Shown here: positions 10,756-21,317 of the stretch, piece by piece
Layout: each line of letters opens with the position of its first letter
How positions within the stretch are numbered: position 1 is the stretch's first letter
Source: Limnephilus marmoratus
Taxonomy: Eukaryota > Arthropoda > Insecta > Trichoptera > Limnephilidae
Direction: 5' to 3'
Assembly (NCBI GenBank): GCA_917880885.1
Contig: OU862920.1
Span: 40,397,019 to 40,461,018, forward strand
DNA length: 64,000 nucleotides
Translations under genes and position numbers: made by a program
Notes under the pieces: generated by a model
What the model saw: only the letters and a program-made list of their open reading frames with translations
Told to the model about the DNA's origin: nothing
The model's database searches: none

Positions 10756-11639
10756 TATTAGCTAGAGTAAAAAAAATCAAGTAATTATAAAATTTCATTT
10801 AATTTAATTAAATAAAGGCATTAAAAAAATAATCTACAATCCACAAGTTTCGTAAATTAACGATGGAGAATATTTTGTAATATTCAAAGTAAATATTGAA
10901 CCAAGATGAAGAAACACGAATAATTTTTGAAGATTTTTGTTTTTCTAAGTTATAGCTGCGATAGTGTATTATTTAATAAATAAAGTAATACTTAATCTTA
11001 TCTTGTCAAATAAATATTGTAGGTTTGTGTATATTGGATAAAGGATACATTCTAGTCTTTATAATAACTAGGTGCTACCTATTCCTCCAAGGTTCTATCC
11101 ATTGAACAGAAAATTCCCAGAAGTGTGATCTAGGAACCGACTTGAGAAAACCAATTTGAGTTGACCCAGAGTTTGCAAATGTGATGCAAACTTGGGGTCA
11201 TTCAAATCGGTTTACAAGTGTGACCTGTAGATACTGAAATGAAAGAATACAGATGTGTCAGCTTTAAACAATACCGTTCTACTCCAAAACCCCCAGACAT
11301 GCCAATCAATGAATTTGTTCATATTTTAAAAAAAGAATTTCAATATTAGATCTACTCACCCAAAGTTTTAAATTATTATCACTTCGGTCTAAATATTGGC
11401 TTTGCATTGCATAAGAGTAGACGTTTGCATAAACCGCATTTAGCTGATCGATACGATACGATTATACCGCCGATGGGACCGGTAAGTCGGGATAATGGTT
11501 TGCCGGTTAATCAGTTAACCGGTAAGTCAAGTAATGGTCAGGACTGGAAAACGTGCTTTGAGGATGAGAAGGAGGTTGGAGTTTAATTGACCGGTGTACT
11601 TGGCAACTTAATAAGCCGATATTGGATTTTAGGATGGGT
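10756..11639. other. No recognised feature
   Basis: About 880 bp of AT-rich DNA. A duplicated ACCGGTAAGTC motif at about 11478 and 11519 is the only local repeat noted. Confidence 0.5.
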
Positions 11640-12330
11640 AGGAATAATGGAATTGATTGGCGTTGTTTTTTTCTTCTTTATGTCTTTCTGCTTCTTACAT
11701 TTCCTTGCCTCTTTTGGCTCTTCCTGGTTCATCTTGTATCTTCTTGGTTTTTCTTGTCTCTTCAGGCATCTTCTTGACCCTTATTGGTCTCATTGCTCAT
11801 TCTCATTCTCATCTTGAATTTTCTTAATTCTGTTTCTTCTCTTGGCTTTTTTAGAATATTCTCACTTCTAACCGCCCATTCTGGTCCCTTGCAGTCGTTT
11901 TTTGCATCTTCTTGAGTTTTTTTTCTTCTTACCACCTCATCTCGTGTCTTCTATTTAGTCTTTTCTTGTTTAGTTCATCTGTAGTCTATTTTAGCCTTTT
12001 TTTGGTTCTTCATGCCTTTCATTGCACATTCTCGACCCTTTTAGTCTTTTGCCTCTTTTGCCTCTCCTTGCATCTTTTCGCCCATTCTTCTCGCCCATTC
12101 TTGGCTCGTCCTGACTCTTCTTGGGTCTTATTGAATCATTTTACTTTTTACCGACCCTTCTTATCTAATGTTTTTTCTTCTAGATTTTTCTTTCTTCTAG
12201 ATCTTCTCGCCCATTCTTGACTCGTCCTGCCTCTTCTTGGGTCTTTTGAATCTTTTTACCGACCCTTCTTATATATTCGTTTTTCTTCTAGATTCTTCTT
12301 GGCTCTTCTTGTGCCTTACTAACTATTCCT
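11640..12330 (+). repeat. Pyrimidine-rich degenerate minisatellite
   Basis: About 690 bp of strongly strand-biased C/T sequence built on TTCTTGG-, CTCTTCTTGG- and TTTTCTTCTAGA-like words. It includes a clear tandem pair of a ~100-bp unit (about 12093-12195 and 12203-12295), each starting CTCGCCCATTCTTG and ending TTTTTCTTCTAGA. Reading frames rich in Phe, Leu and Ser across it are composition artefacts. Confidence 0.7.
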
Positions 12331-12773
12331 CCCGCAGAGGCTGTCACACAACTTCAACACCACAAAGGGGGATATTAGAATTCCTTTCAATTTACCAAAC
12401 TTTTAATTAAAATTCCAACAGGAAAAATAATAAATTGAAAATAGTAGGGTGTTCTTTTCATTCAACATACCCGACAATTAAAAAAATAGTAATTTATTTA
12501 AAACGTATTTATTATGAGAAGCGGAAAAGTTGTTTAAAAATAATAATTACTTATTTTATTATTATCTATCTACTATCGACGTTTTGTTTTTTATTATTGT
12601 TGTTATTCTTACTTATTATCGTCGTTAAAATAAAAACAATTTTTTTATTATGTTTGCATAAAATAAAATTACCATAAAAGGAATAATATAAAATAACGGA
12701 CTGCTAGTTTATCTAGCAAAAGATAAGTGCTAGGTAGGTGTGAAATTCACTGAAATATAAATATACAGGGTGT
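12331..12773. other. No recognised feature
   Basis: About 440 bp of very AT-rich DNA. An 80-codon hydrophobic frame (12435-12677) reflects base composition. Confidence 0.5.
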
Positions 12774-12775
12774 CC

Positions 12776-13181
12776 GGGGGTAAAGTGCATTAACTTCGGG
12801 AGGTGATTCTACATGATATTATAAGTAAAAAAGATAAATAATTTTTTTCGAAATTCCAACTTTTAGGGGTTGTTTTGTGGTAAAAAGATAAAGATAGACC
12901 GGCGTGTGCCGCCAGCTTTATTATTTTCCGCTGTTATTATTATACGCGCTTTAGCTTTATTATTATACGCGCCAGTCACAACCATGCAATGTTGCCACAA
13001 TCGTGCCCGGCGGGCGCTCAGCAATGATCTTACCTCACACTAAGGATTTTTAGTAGGTAGGTACGTCTTTTTGCGTGGGAAAAAATGTTGGAATTTCGGA
13101 AAAAGTTGCTAATCTTTTTTATTCCTACCATTATGTAGAATCACCTCCCGAAGTTAATACACTTTACCCCCGGACATCCTG
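12776..13181. mobile_element. MITE with long TIRs and TA target site
   Basis: The ends CAGGGTGTCCGGGGGTAAAG and its inverted partner at 13162-13181 continue as inverted repeats for at least 50 bp, both reading ...TTAACTTCGGGAGGTGATTC inward. TA flanks both sides (12774-12775 and 13182-13183). The TA duplication and CAG start suggest a Tc1/mariner-type element. The interior of about 280 bp is non-coding and contains a repeated TTTATTATTATACGCGC-like motif. Confidence 0.65.
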
Positions 13182-13440
13182 TACATTGAAATGGTCTGAT
13201 AAATAAGTCGGCTCCAAGCTTCTTTTCGCAAAGCCTTTTTTGTTTGGCAGCTAATTCTAACTTTTATAAAATAATTACGAACAGTTTCAACAAAACAGCG
13301 CCTCTAGCAGCTCGCCTTGAAGCGCTACATTAATACATTGCGGAAAATAACTGAATAATTTTAAAAGCAATTTATAAAAGAATTAAAAAGAAAATCGGCA
13401 ATTAAATAAATTTTTCTGTAACGTTTATTTACGCTAGAAA

Positions 13441-13690
13441 GGTTACATTTTTTAATACTGTCTGGTGTTTGGAATGACTGCAATAAATTACTTTAAAATA
13501 AATATTTATGTCCTCAAAAGCCTTATGTTATTTAAAGAATTAATAATAATAATTGTGATAATAATATGTTAGAATTTCTGTAAATAATGTTTAGAATAAA
13601 TTTATGTTAGATTTTAATTTAAAAAAATGTTCCTGGTGTTGCAATGACTGTAATGTATTATTTAAAAATAAATATGTCCTCATTAAAGCA
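13441..13690 (+). repeat. Direct duplication, period ~175 bp
   Basis: AATGACTGCAATAAATTACT at about 13470 is echoed by AATGACTGTAATGTATTATT at about 13641. Both are followed by AAATAAATAT(TT)ATGTCCTCA. This is a local duplication at the outer edge of the inverted-repeat arm described next. Confidence 0.5.
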
Positions 13691-14508
13691 TTTAATATAC
13701 AGAGATAGAAATAATGATAAGCATTTTAAGTAGTCTTTAATAAAAAAATCTCAATAAAGCATTTTTTCCATTCTAGACTGTTATAGACCGAGCGCGAGCA
13801 GCGGGCGGGCGGCGATTTATCGGCGTTGACTCTTGTAAACCGAATTAATTAATTTATTTGTTTTATGTATACACTACATTATATTATGTAGGTTAGGGGC
13901 CATCTATAAATTACGTCACACGAACATCATGTTTTTTTAACCTTCCCCCCCCCCCCCCCCCGTTCCTGTCTCACATCGTCACATTTGTGAACCCCCCCCC
14001 CCAGCTTGACGTTACATACTTTGCAATTTTATATGTAAAAATAATAGTTTATTTATATTTTACATTTGCCACAACGGAGGGGGCGCAACGGGATACCGCG
14101 ACGGAGGGGACGTAATGGGATATGGAAAATAGTTTTGTTGCAGTCGCATGTGTCGCAGTCGTTTTGTGCATGTGACGTCACAAAGCATAAAACTCATGAT
14201 CCCCCTTGTCCCGATGCCACACTCCCCCCCCCCCCCCCCCCCCCCTCCCTTAAGGTGTGACATAATTTATGGATGGCCCCTTACCTGCTATTTATTTTTT
14301 AAATTTTGTATTTTTGTATATTACTATATTGAATCAAAAATGTCAGAAGCTGGACGTACTATAATGTACGAGTACATCGAAAATTTTCTGTTTCTGTATT
14401 ATAACACAGTATTATTTGCTGAAATTACTTTTCCTTGAATAGACGGCTCTACCGCCTCTCTTGAAGAATAACCAAGAAAACAAGTAAAACTAATAATTAA
14501 AAAAATAT
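13640..14508 (+). repeat. Left arm of a large inverted duplication
   Basis: Apart from an inserted MITE (13896-14280), this segment is the inverted counterpart of 17691-18355. Shared landmarks are AATATGTCCTCATTAAAGCA, TAGACTGTTATAGAC, AGCAGCGGGCGG, CGAATTAATTAATTTATTTG, GTAGGTTA...CCTGCTATTT, AATGTCAGAAGCTG, ATTTGCTGAAATTAC and GGCTCTA(C/G)CGCCTCTC. The left arm has deletions relative to the right. Confidence 0.65.
13896..14280. mobile_element. TTA-flanked MITE, PIF/Harbinger-like (H)
   Basis: The 26-bp terminal inverted repeats begin GGGGCCATCTATAAATTACG on the left and GGGGCCATCCATAAATTATG as the complement of the right. The flanks are GTAGG-TTA and TTA-CCTGC. The homologous site in the opposite arm (near 18120, complement) is uninterrupted GTAGGTTACCTGC, so the 3-bp TTA duplication is demonstrated by an empty site. 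A 3-bp TTA/TAA duplication with GG-starting ends fits PIF/Harbinger. The interior carries several long poly-C runs and no transposase. Confidence 0.75.
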
Positions 14509-14757
14509 CGAGTGCGGTTCACATGCGGTAAAAGCGAAACTTTACCAAAAACAATATCAACCAATAGGAGCCTTTAAAAGTGTGTTAATAATCAAGCGGC
14601 CAATGAGGCAGACCTAGCGTAATTTCCGTTTCCTATCTCAACCAATATAATCAAAGCGGTCAATGAGCGCAGTTTGATGCTTCGCATGTGCTGTGATGCG
14701 TCATTTCCGTTTCATCCGAATTCCAAATAACAGCGAGGCTCAAGAAGTTTCAATTCA
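14509..14757 (-). mobile_element. Type B element, full length
   Basis: About 249 bp from TCGAGTGCGGTTCACATGCG to CAAGAAGTTTCAATTCAA. It shares its right end and ~20 bp of right flank with the truncated B copy at 16891-16959, which lies in the other arm of the inverted duplication. The two are probably one insertion duplicated with its context. Confidence 0.7.
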
Positions 14758-15306
14758 ATAAGTGACTAATTTGGATAGCGCCAGTTTCATGAAAAATCAC
14801 TTCAAGCCCTCCATAATTTAAAATTAGGGAATGATGCATTTACATTTGGTAATACTTAATATTTTTTTTAAATTCTCTTTCGTTGGTTCCAACGGGCAAA
14901 ACGCTAGTATATACTCGTATGCATGTTATGATAGTCATGTAACACCTATGCCGAAAATTATAGTAGGTTTATAATGATAGCCAGAAAAAAACAAATTTTA
15001 AAAATAGTTTTACAAAAAATATGAGTTGCATTTCACAAACAAACATTTTGAAAAATATAATGTATAAGGGCACTTTGGTCACGTATTCCTTATCAGAAAA
15101 TAGACCTTGTGCCTGATAAGGGAGCAACGATTCTTACTTTGGTTTGTGCTGGTTTATACATAATATTTGTTTTGCACATAATATTTGTAAATAATGATTT
15201 GCACAAAATATTTACATATTTTTGAAATAAAAAAAAAAAATAATTGTCAAATTTAATTTATTTTTTCTGATTGGTCAATAATAAGGTCCACTTCAATAGT
15301 AATTTT
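14758..15306. other. No recognised feature
   Basis: About 550 bp of AT-rich spacer inside the loop of the inverted duplication. Confidence 0.5.
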
Positions 15307-16117
15307 TTGAAGGCAAATTTTTTTAGCACTATTGAATGAAACGGAAACGAGCGACATTAAAAAAAAGATAAAACTTATACATCTATAGGATTTAACTTGT
15401 GAGAGAATGAGATAGCTATAAAAAAATAAATATTTAATTCACGGGTACTCGATTCCAACATAAAACGATAACTTCTCAGTCCCACGCAAGTCTCCATGCA
15501 GACATTTGGCGGACCAATGATCGGATCCTACGAAAAAAAATTCGAGTGCAGTTTACACGCGGTAGAAGCGAAACTTTACCAAAGCAATTAAATTTACCAA
15601 AAGTGAGGACGTAATCAAAGCGACCAATGAGCGCAGACCTAGCGTAATTTCCGTTTCAACCATTAGGAGCCTTTAAAAGTGACATCATAATCAAAGCGGC
15701 CAGCGAGCGCAGTTGATGCGTCGCTGGTGCAGTAATCGTCATTTCCGTTTCATCCGAAATCCAAATCACAGCGGGGCAATAGAAGTTTTAGGTTAAAAAT
15801 TATATCCAATCTTCAAATTTCCAAATCTTTAAAAACCTCCAATCTCCAAACAATAACCAATCTTGAGACCATTCCGAAATGAACTAGCAAAAGAAAATAC
15901 AAAAGAAAACAATATCTAGCGACTCCGAAGAAGAAAACACAAACACTAATAAGATGACTAAACGTATAGGAAAAGTTGCACTGGAATTCGACGACAAAAA
16001 CATGGAAAAAATCATTCTTCACATTGATAAAAAAAAAGTACTTCGTAGTCTTCCCACTCTTGTCTACTTTAGTTTTCTAAAGGTTTGACTTCTACCGCGT
16101 GTGAATTACACACTCTG
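15307..16117 (+). mobile_element. Type E element interrupted by a type B element
   Basis: The left part (15307-15541) runs from GAAGGCAAATTTTTTTAGC through the type A left half into the tRNA-like cassette (AACATAAAACGATAACTTCT and GATCGGATCCTACG). The right part (15794-16117) resumes with ATATCCAATCTTCAAATTTCC, CAAACAATAACCAATCTTGAG, AAATGAACTAGC and ATATCTAGCGAC, then a type A right half ending TGACTTCTACCGCGTGTGAA and ACACTCTG. Alignment with the uninterrupted copy at 4439-4938 locates the nested insertion. Confidence 0.65.
15542..15793 (-). mobile_element. Type B element nested in type E
   Basis: A complete type B copy runs from TCGAGTGCAGTTTACACGCG to the decayed left end CAATAGAAGTTTTAGG. 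It interrupts the A/T tract just after the tRNA-like part of the host E element, so B was active after this E copy inserted. Flanking A/T-rich sequence prevents assigning a target duplication. Confidence 0.7.
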
Positions 16118-16890
16118 AATTTTTTTTTTATGGCTTGGTAAATATAATTGTTTTGCATCACAAAAAATAGATAAGGTTTGGTTGTTTTATTTTGTCACCT
16201 TTCTTCAATGTTTTGGTTTGGAATCGCAATACGCGAATGTTCTGTTTCTGTCTCAAATAAAATAAACACTTCTATCTGTTTCTTTCTTCAGTGGTGCGTG
16301 CTTCCTATTTGAGAACCAGTTTCCAATATACGCAGAAAATGTTATCCCCGTTCCAATATATTTCGGGTGCTTGTTCCTGTGCGTATATTTACGAGCACCA
16401 AAAGTCCCCAATGTCTTTATACAATATCCATACATCTTGCCTATGACAGAATCGATGGCTATCGCAATTTCCTCAACATTCGAGCACATACCATCTAAGG
16501 CACATACTCGCAATCTAGAATCGTGTCAACATAATAAAAATATATAATATATTAAATGCGCCATATAATGGAGTAGTAAAATTTATTATTGTTGTGAAAC
16601 GCCAGTGGAAAAAACACTATATTAATATCCTCGCATGTTACGACCAAGATAATAATATTATTACGCGTACTTTGCCTACCAACTAGCGATAAAGTGAATT
16701 TTCAAATTCCAGTTATTTGATAGAAAAATAAAGTACCTACTGATAATGTATTTTTTTCTTCATTGCAGGTATCGCAGCCAGAGATGGTGCGAATCGAAAT
16801 TATCACAATGTTTCGAAACCAATAGTTATTCCACTTAAAAATAAATTTCCAGCAAAATTGAAAAAAGTTCCATTTCATAATAATTGTAAT
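16118..16890. other. No recognised feature
   Basis: About 770 bp. An 86-codon minus-strand frame (16253-16513) has moderately varied composition but no motif I recognise and no neighbouring coding signal. I treat it as unassigned. Confidence 0.4.
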
Positions 16891-16959
16891 AACACACTTT
16901 TAAAAGCTCCTATTGGTTGAGATTGTTTTTGGTAAAGTTTCGCTTTTACCGCGTGTGAA
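16891..16959 (+). mobile_element. Type B right-end fragment
   Basis: AACACACTTTTAAAAGCTCC, then the GGTAAAGTTTCGCTTTTACC and GCGTGTGAACCGCACTCG right end. The left half is missing. Its unusual CGCTTTTACC variant and its flank match the copy at 14509-14757. Confidence 0.65.
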
Positions 16960-16984
16960 CCGCACTCGATATTTTATTATTATT

Positions 16985-17690
16985 AGTATTAAGAGGGCAT
17001 TACCAGAGAAAACCGGAAATACGTCATTTTCAAAAAAGTTTTTAGACGTATTGACTCTTTTCCACAAAAAATTATAAATGAATTTCGAAAGATTGTTCTT
17101 TTATCTAGCATTCGTATGTAATAAATTTTGAGAATTTTTTTTTAATTTTTAGTATAATAAGGTTATTCCATAGGTCGTTGGCAGATTTGTTCAATTTTCA
17201 AAAAAGTTTTTGGATTATACCACACCCATTTCAAATAATAAAATCATGCAGTAAAATAAATCAATACATTATCTAGCAAACGTATGTTTTAGAATTTTAA
17301 TTTTAGTTTCAATAAAATCATTAAAAAATATGTACGTACATGTGTTTCTTGGCGAAAATTGGTCCGTTTGTGTATTTATTTGCGCACTTACAAACTAATA
17401 TATTTCAGATTTTTTTAACATTATTATTAAATTTAGACATTATTGAAAACTGATAAATACTTATAATCTTAAAAATAACTACAAAAAGTACATTATTTTA
17501 ATAGTTTTATCATCACGCCTTTCAGCATTTTTGGATGAAGGTATAAATTAATGCTAATTTGAATTGAAATAAATTCGATATTGAGTTATAATTTAAAAAA
17601 GCTAGTACGGAGAATAATTAATCTTTCTCATTGTAATCGCCCTGCACGATCGTAAGAACAACTTTCAACGAAATGTGGATTTTCGTCCGC
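16985..17690. other. AT-rich segment without counterpart in the left arm
   Basis: About 700 bp separate the type B fragment from the matched right arm. The corresponding spacing in the left arm is almost nil, so this is either an insertion on the right or a deletion on the left. No coding signal was seen. Confidence 0.4.
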
Positions 17691-18355
17691 TGGCTGGTTA
17701 AACGCTCTTAAGTACTTGGTTTCTTGGTTACTCTTCACGAGAGGCGCTAGAGCCGTTTATTCAAGGCAAGGTAATTTCAGCAAATAATAGATACTGTGTT
17801 ATATATTATTATACAGATTATTTACGATTCACATGAGATGGACAAATGTAAATAACATTATTTTTTCCTACTTTTTATAACTCGGTAATATACCTATTTG
17901 CAAGAAATAAAAGGCTTTTTTTATTTTTATTTAGTTATTTACAATGTACACCTTAGTACGTCCTTTGGTGTACATCGTAAATAACAGCTTCTGACATTTT
18001 TGGTGACAACATTAAATTATAGCAATGCAGTGGAGCGAGTCATGCGCGTTGATTTTCTTTCATATTATAAATGGTTATTATCTAGAAATATACAACAATT
18101 TAAAAAAAAATAGCAGGTAACCTACATAATATAATATAATTTTTTTACTCAAACGTAAACTAAATAAATTAATTAATTCAGTTTACAACAGTAAACACAT
18201 ATAAACCGCCGCCCGCTGCTCTCGCTCTGTCTATAACAGTCTAGAAAGGGAAAAAAGTGACTCTACTTTTCTGCTTAAAATATTATTAAATATTTTATCA
18301 TTATTCATATTTCTTTGTATTAAATGCTTTAATGAGGACATATTTATTTTAATTC
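17691..18355 (-). repeat. Right arm of the large inverted duplication
   Basis: As the complement it reproduces the landmarks of the left arm (13640-14508), including the uninterrupted GTAGGTTACCTGC empty site and AGACAGAGCGAGAGCAGCGG. It ends at the poly-T of a SINE at 18356. The arm is longer than its partner between AATGTCAGAAGCTG and the ATTTGCTGAAATTAC block. Confidence 0.65.
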
Positions 18356-18725
18356 TTTTTTTTTTTCTATTTACCAGAGTCAAGTAAGACTATGGCATCA
18401 CCAATTACGGTATGCTGTGAGACAGAAGGTAATGGGAAGAGGAAACGATGGGGAAGAGGGAGGTAGGGAAGTACCTGGCTATTCAGAACCAGCTAAACAT
18501 GGCGAAAGCCATTTCAAGCAACGTTTCAATTCTGAATGGTGGTCTTACACCAGGGCGATATTGGAAGTATATTCTTCTCGTGCGTGGAACGTGCAAATGT
18601 ACTATTTTTAAGGAATAAATTGTGAGTAACACAAATCAATCAAATTAAATTTACTTGCGTACGCCGGGAACCAAACTTATCGGGAGAGCCTTATCTTTCG
18701 ACAACAATGGCCAATACCTCATGAA
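18356..18725 (-). mobile_element. tRNA-derived SINE (K family)
   Basis: On the minus strand a decayed tRNA-like head (about 18665-18725, including GATAAGGCTCTCCCG and GGTTCCCGGCGTACGCAAG) is followed by ATTTGATTGATTTGTGTTAC. The family body comes next (CACCAGGGCGATATTG region, TCTGAATGGTGGTCTTACAC as its complement, and a CCTGGCTATTCAG stretch), and a poly-A tail shows as poly-T at 18356-18368. Homologous copies lie at 42590, 47517 and 62197. A 64-codon frame across the body is not a gene. Confidence 0.65.
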
Positions 18726-19204
18726 AAACTTGTAAAAATACTAAAAACTTGAAATATTTAAATGTGATGATAGCACACACCCGCTTTCCCGCTAAAAACA
18801 TGACCATGTGTTTAGGCGTAAAGAAAACAAGTTTCTCAGTGACTTATCAAAAGAATGGCACAGTATGCATAAATCACAATCCTAAGTGCAAGCAATCGTT
18901 TGGGTCCATTCTAATTGTGCTACATATATATGTACCACTCTGACATTTTGTATTCCTTTCAATCCGAGAACGGGAAGTGTAAGTTAGTGAAGTGGGAACT
19001 TTGAAAAAATAACATAACGGTAAGAACTTAACCTAATATCTTTCCAAATCCAACAACCACCTTAAGTACTTACTCGTTCATAACACAACAAACAAATATA
19101 ATATGTGAGATAATTATAAATGTTACCAGGAGGTTGATATAAATATGATTTCCTTACCGTCGACCCAAACCTTCGAATTCAATATCAACGAATCCCTGCT
19201 ATCC
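18726..19204. other. No recognised feature
   Basis: About 480 bp. No recurrent element or coding signal was seen. Confidence 0.45.
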
Positions 19205-19425
19205 AAGGAGAAAACTGTGCGAATCATCATAACAATGACCAGCCTAACTCCGGCCGTCACCTCTCACAATCCCAGGCCCGATCCAATCACCCATATCCCA
19301 TGTTCCTAAAACTATCTCAACACCGGCCACTAAACACTCAAATCGGCCTTTTATTTCTACAAGAAGGTAACTGTGCGAATCATCATAACAACGACTCGCC
19401 TAACGTCGGCTGTCAACTCTGACAA
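19205..19425 (+). repeat. Direct duplication, period ~160 bp
   Basis: AACTGTGCGAATCATCATAA occurs at about 19210 and 19370. Each is followed by CAAYGACYMGCCTAAC and a diverged CGGCYGTCA stretch. It is C-rich on the plus strand and probably a fragment of a longer tandem repeat. Confidence 0.6.
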
Positions 19426-19754
19426 CCCCATATTCCGAGTCTTACCAAAACCACCTCAACCAAAATAAATTTGCAAAATAGCTGATAATACCTTTATTTG
19501 CATACCCTTTACAAGGCATTTGATGAAATAAGTACAAAACTTCCTGTACGTATTAAATTTATGTTGTTAATATTACCTATTCAAAAAGTCACCATTGTTT
19601 ATCACTCCTTTTTATCAGGTTTCCCCCGGAAAATAACTAAATTCATAATGACAAATTCACACATTTATGTTTTTAAAGTGATTGTAGAGAATGCCACGAT
19701 TTATTTATATGATTGGATAAGTTTATAATATATACGCTCGAAACAATTCAAAAC

Positions 19755-19897
19755 TCTTTTTTTGTTATTTTTGTTATTAGTTTTTGGGGTATTAAGCCGT
19801 GTTTCGCTACCTGCTTCTTTAGTCATTTTTTCTTGGCTAAAGAAGGAGGTAGCGCAATACGGCATAATACCCCAAAAACTAATAACAAAAATACTTT
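19755..19897. repeat. Near-palindromic N repeat (two inverted copies)
   Basis: ATTAGTTTTTGGGGTATTAA with GCCGTGTTTCGCTACCT is mirrored by AGGTAGCGCAATACGGC with ATAATACCCCAAAAACTAAT around a short centre, giving arms of about 55 bp. Single copies of the same unit occur at 43024-43136, 48918-49090 and 52998-53100. Here two have joined head to head. Confidence 0.7.
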
Positions 19898-20503
19898 TGG
19901 CCGTGAAAATTTAAAATAGTAACAAATTCAAAACCCTGCTTAAAGAGACCAATCTGAATCGATATCAGTAGTAAAAAAATATCGCTACTACCAAACAATT
20001 TACAAAAAAACAGTACCCATCGCATTTTTTTTCTTCTTTTGAATATTTGAATCAAATCACCGTTTTCCTTGAGTCCGAAAGAAAAATTATAAGAAAACTC
20101 ACACGCTTTTAATTTTGGAAATGTACATACATGATCATTGATTACAATTTTGGTCCTAGTAGACTAGTGCATGACGAATATTGTCATTCATTTACACGGA
20201 CAAATTCACCATAAAATCTGCCAATTCACCATAAAATCTGCCATATTGTCGTTATTATTATCACGCCTTAATTGAGTTTGGTTTCTAACAGGTGGCTTTT
20301 CTGATTCCAAATAATTAACACTATATTAATTTAACGAAAAAACTTTATCGTTTGTTGGTAGTTAAAATAGTGTTAACGTTAATTAAATTTACGAAGTAAT
20401 AATACTACTAACTCTGTACTGAGGTAATAAACAATCCAAAAACGCATTGTAAATAATATAAACAGTGGCGTAAGCATTATATATCAAACAAGTTCAATTA
20501 TTA
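19898..20503. other. No gene; a short direct repeat
   Basis: About 600 bp. The only structure noted is AATTCACCATAAAATCTGCC, present twice in tandem at about 20204-20243. Confidence 0.5.
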
Positions 20504-20833
20504 ATGCGCAAAAATGATTTTTTGGTTTTAGATTTGCCGAATTTCGATAAGACAGAACCACAAAAAACACACGTGATCACATTTACCGATAGTTCTCAAA
20601 CATATCAACATACGAATAAAAAACCGCAACGGAATGATTTCGGTTTGATTGAAAAATATTTGAGAACACCTTGGGGATTGAATGTTTTTATTTCTATCCA
20701 TAAGCCGACGCATTTTTGGCTTGATATTTCACATCGCAGAAAGCAGCCAGAAGTAAAGAGGAAAAGGTTTCAGGAAAGTAAAAAAGGGTCGGGTTTAGTC
20801 AAACAGGGAAAATACCACATAAGAGGGTGGTGA
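20504..20833 (+). CDS. Uncharacterised 109-codon reading frame
   Basis: This open frame has less extreme composition than most chance frames here, with charged and polar residues, a Lys/Arg-rich C-terminal third and no membrane segment. I recognise no domain. There is no recognisable promoter, and no repeat copy of it elsewhere in the window. It could be chance, a decayed transposon ORF or a small exon. Confidence 0.12.
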   Translation: MRKNDFLVLDLPNFDKTEPQKTHVITFTDSSQTYQHTNKKPQRNDFGLIEKYLRTPWGLNVFISIHKPTHFWLDISHRRKQPEVKRKRFQESKKGSGLVKQGKYHIRGW

Positions 20834-21045
20834 AACAGTTCACACAAAGCAAAAAATATTGATGGGAGAAAAACAATGGGTCAGTTCAGAAAACACTGTC
20901 ATAACCAGAATCAACAAGCCTCAGCTTTGGGTAAGGGAAAAATACATTACACAGTCTTGTGTGGAAAGGATTGGATACAATAAGGATTTGCTTTTTTGCT
21001 TCGGAATACTATGAGAATCGTAAACTTTTAGTGAATGGGCAAAAC

Positions 21046-21125
21046 AGTGATTCCCAAATGGGCGGTTCCGCCGCGGCGCCGAAAGCACTACGGGGGGCAA
21101 GGGGCGGTAAAGCGGTGCGGAACGC
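21046..21125 (+). mobile_element. hAT-like terminal segment
   Basis: CAGTGATTCCCAAATGGGCG, followed by GCCGCGGCGCC and GGGGCAAGGGGCGGTAAAGC, resembles an hAT terminus (CAGTGNTTCCCAA) and the GC-rich subterminal region of such elements. No matching second end or 8-bp duplication was identified. Confidence 0.35.
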
Positions 21126-21317
21126 TGACTTTCAAATAAATGGAGCATTGATTTTTATTGCTCACTACAAAATATTTTCTGCTTAGAATCGAGTAAATAA
21201 CGCCAAAGTATGTTTTTATTAAATTCATTCCTTTTTTTATAAAAGAGAGGCTAACATTCCCAGGTAAGGAACACCAAGACATTTTTTTTAAATACTCATA
21301 CTATCATATTTACTTAC

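Noticed and set aside
11587..12220. Hydrophobic 76- and 102-codon frames resembling membrane proteins
   Set aside because: They arise from the polypyrimidine minisatellite (TTC, CTT and TCT codons) and contain its repeat units.
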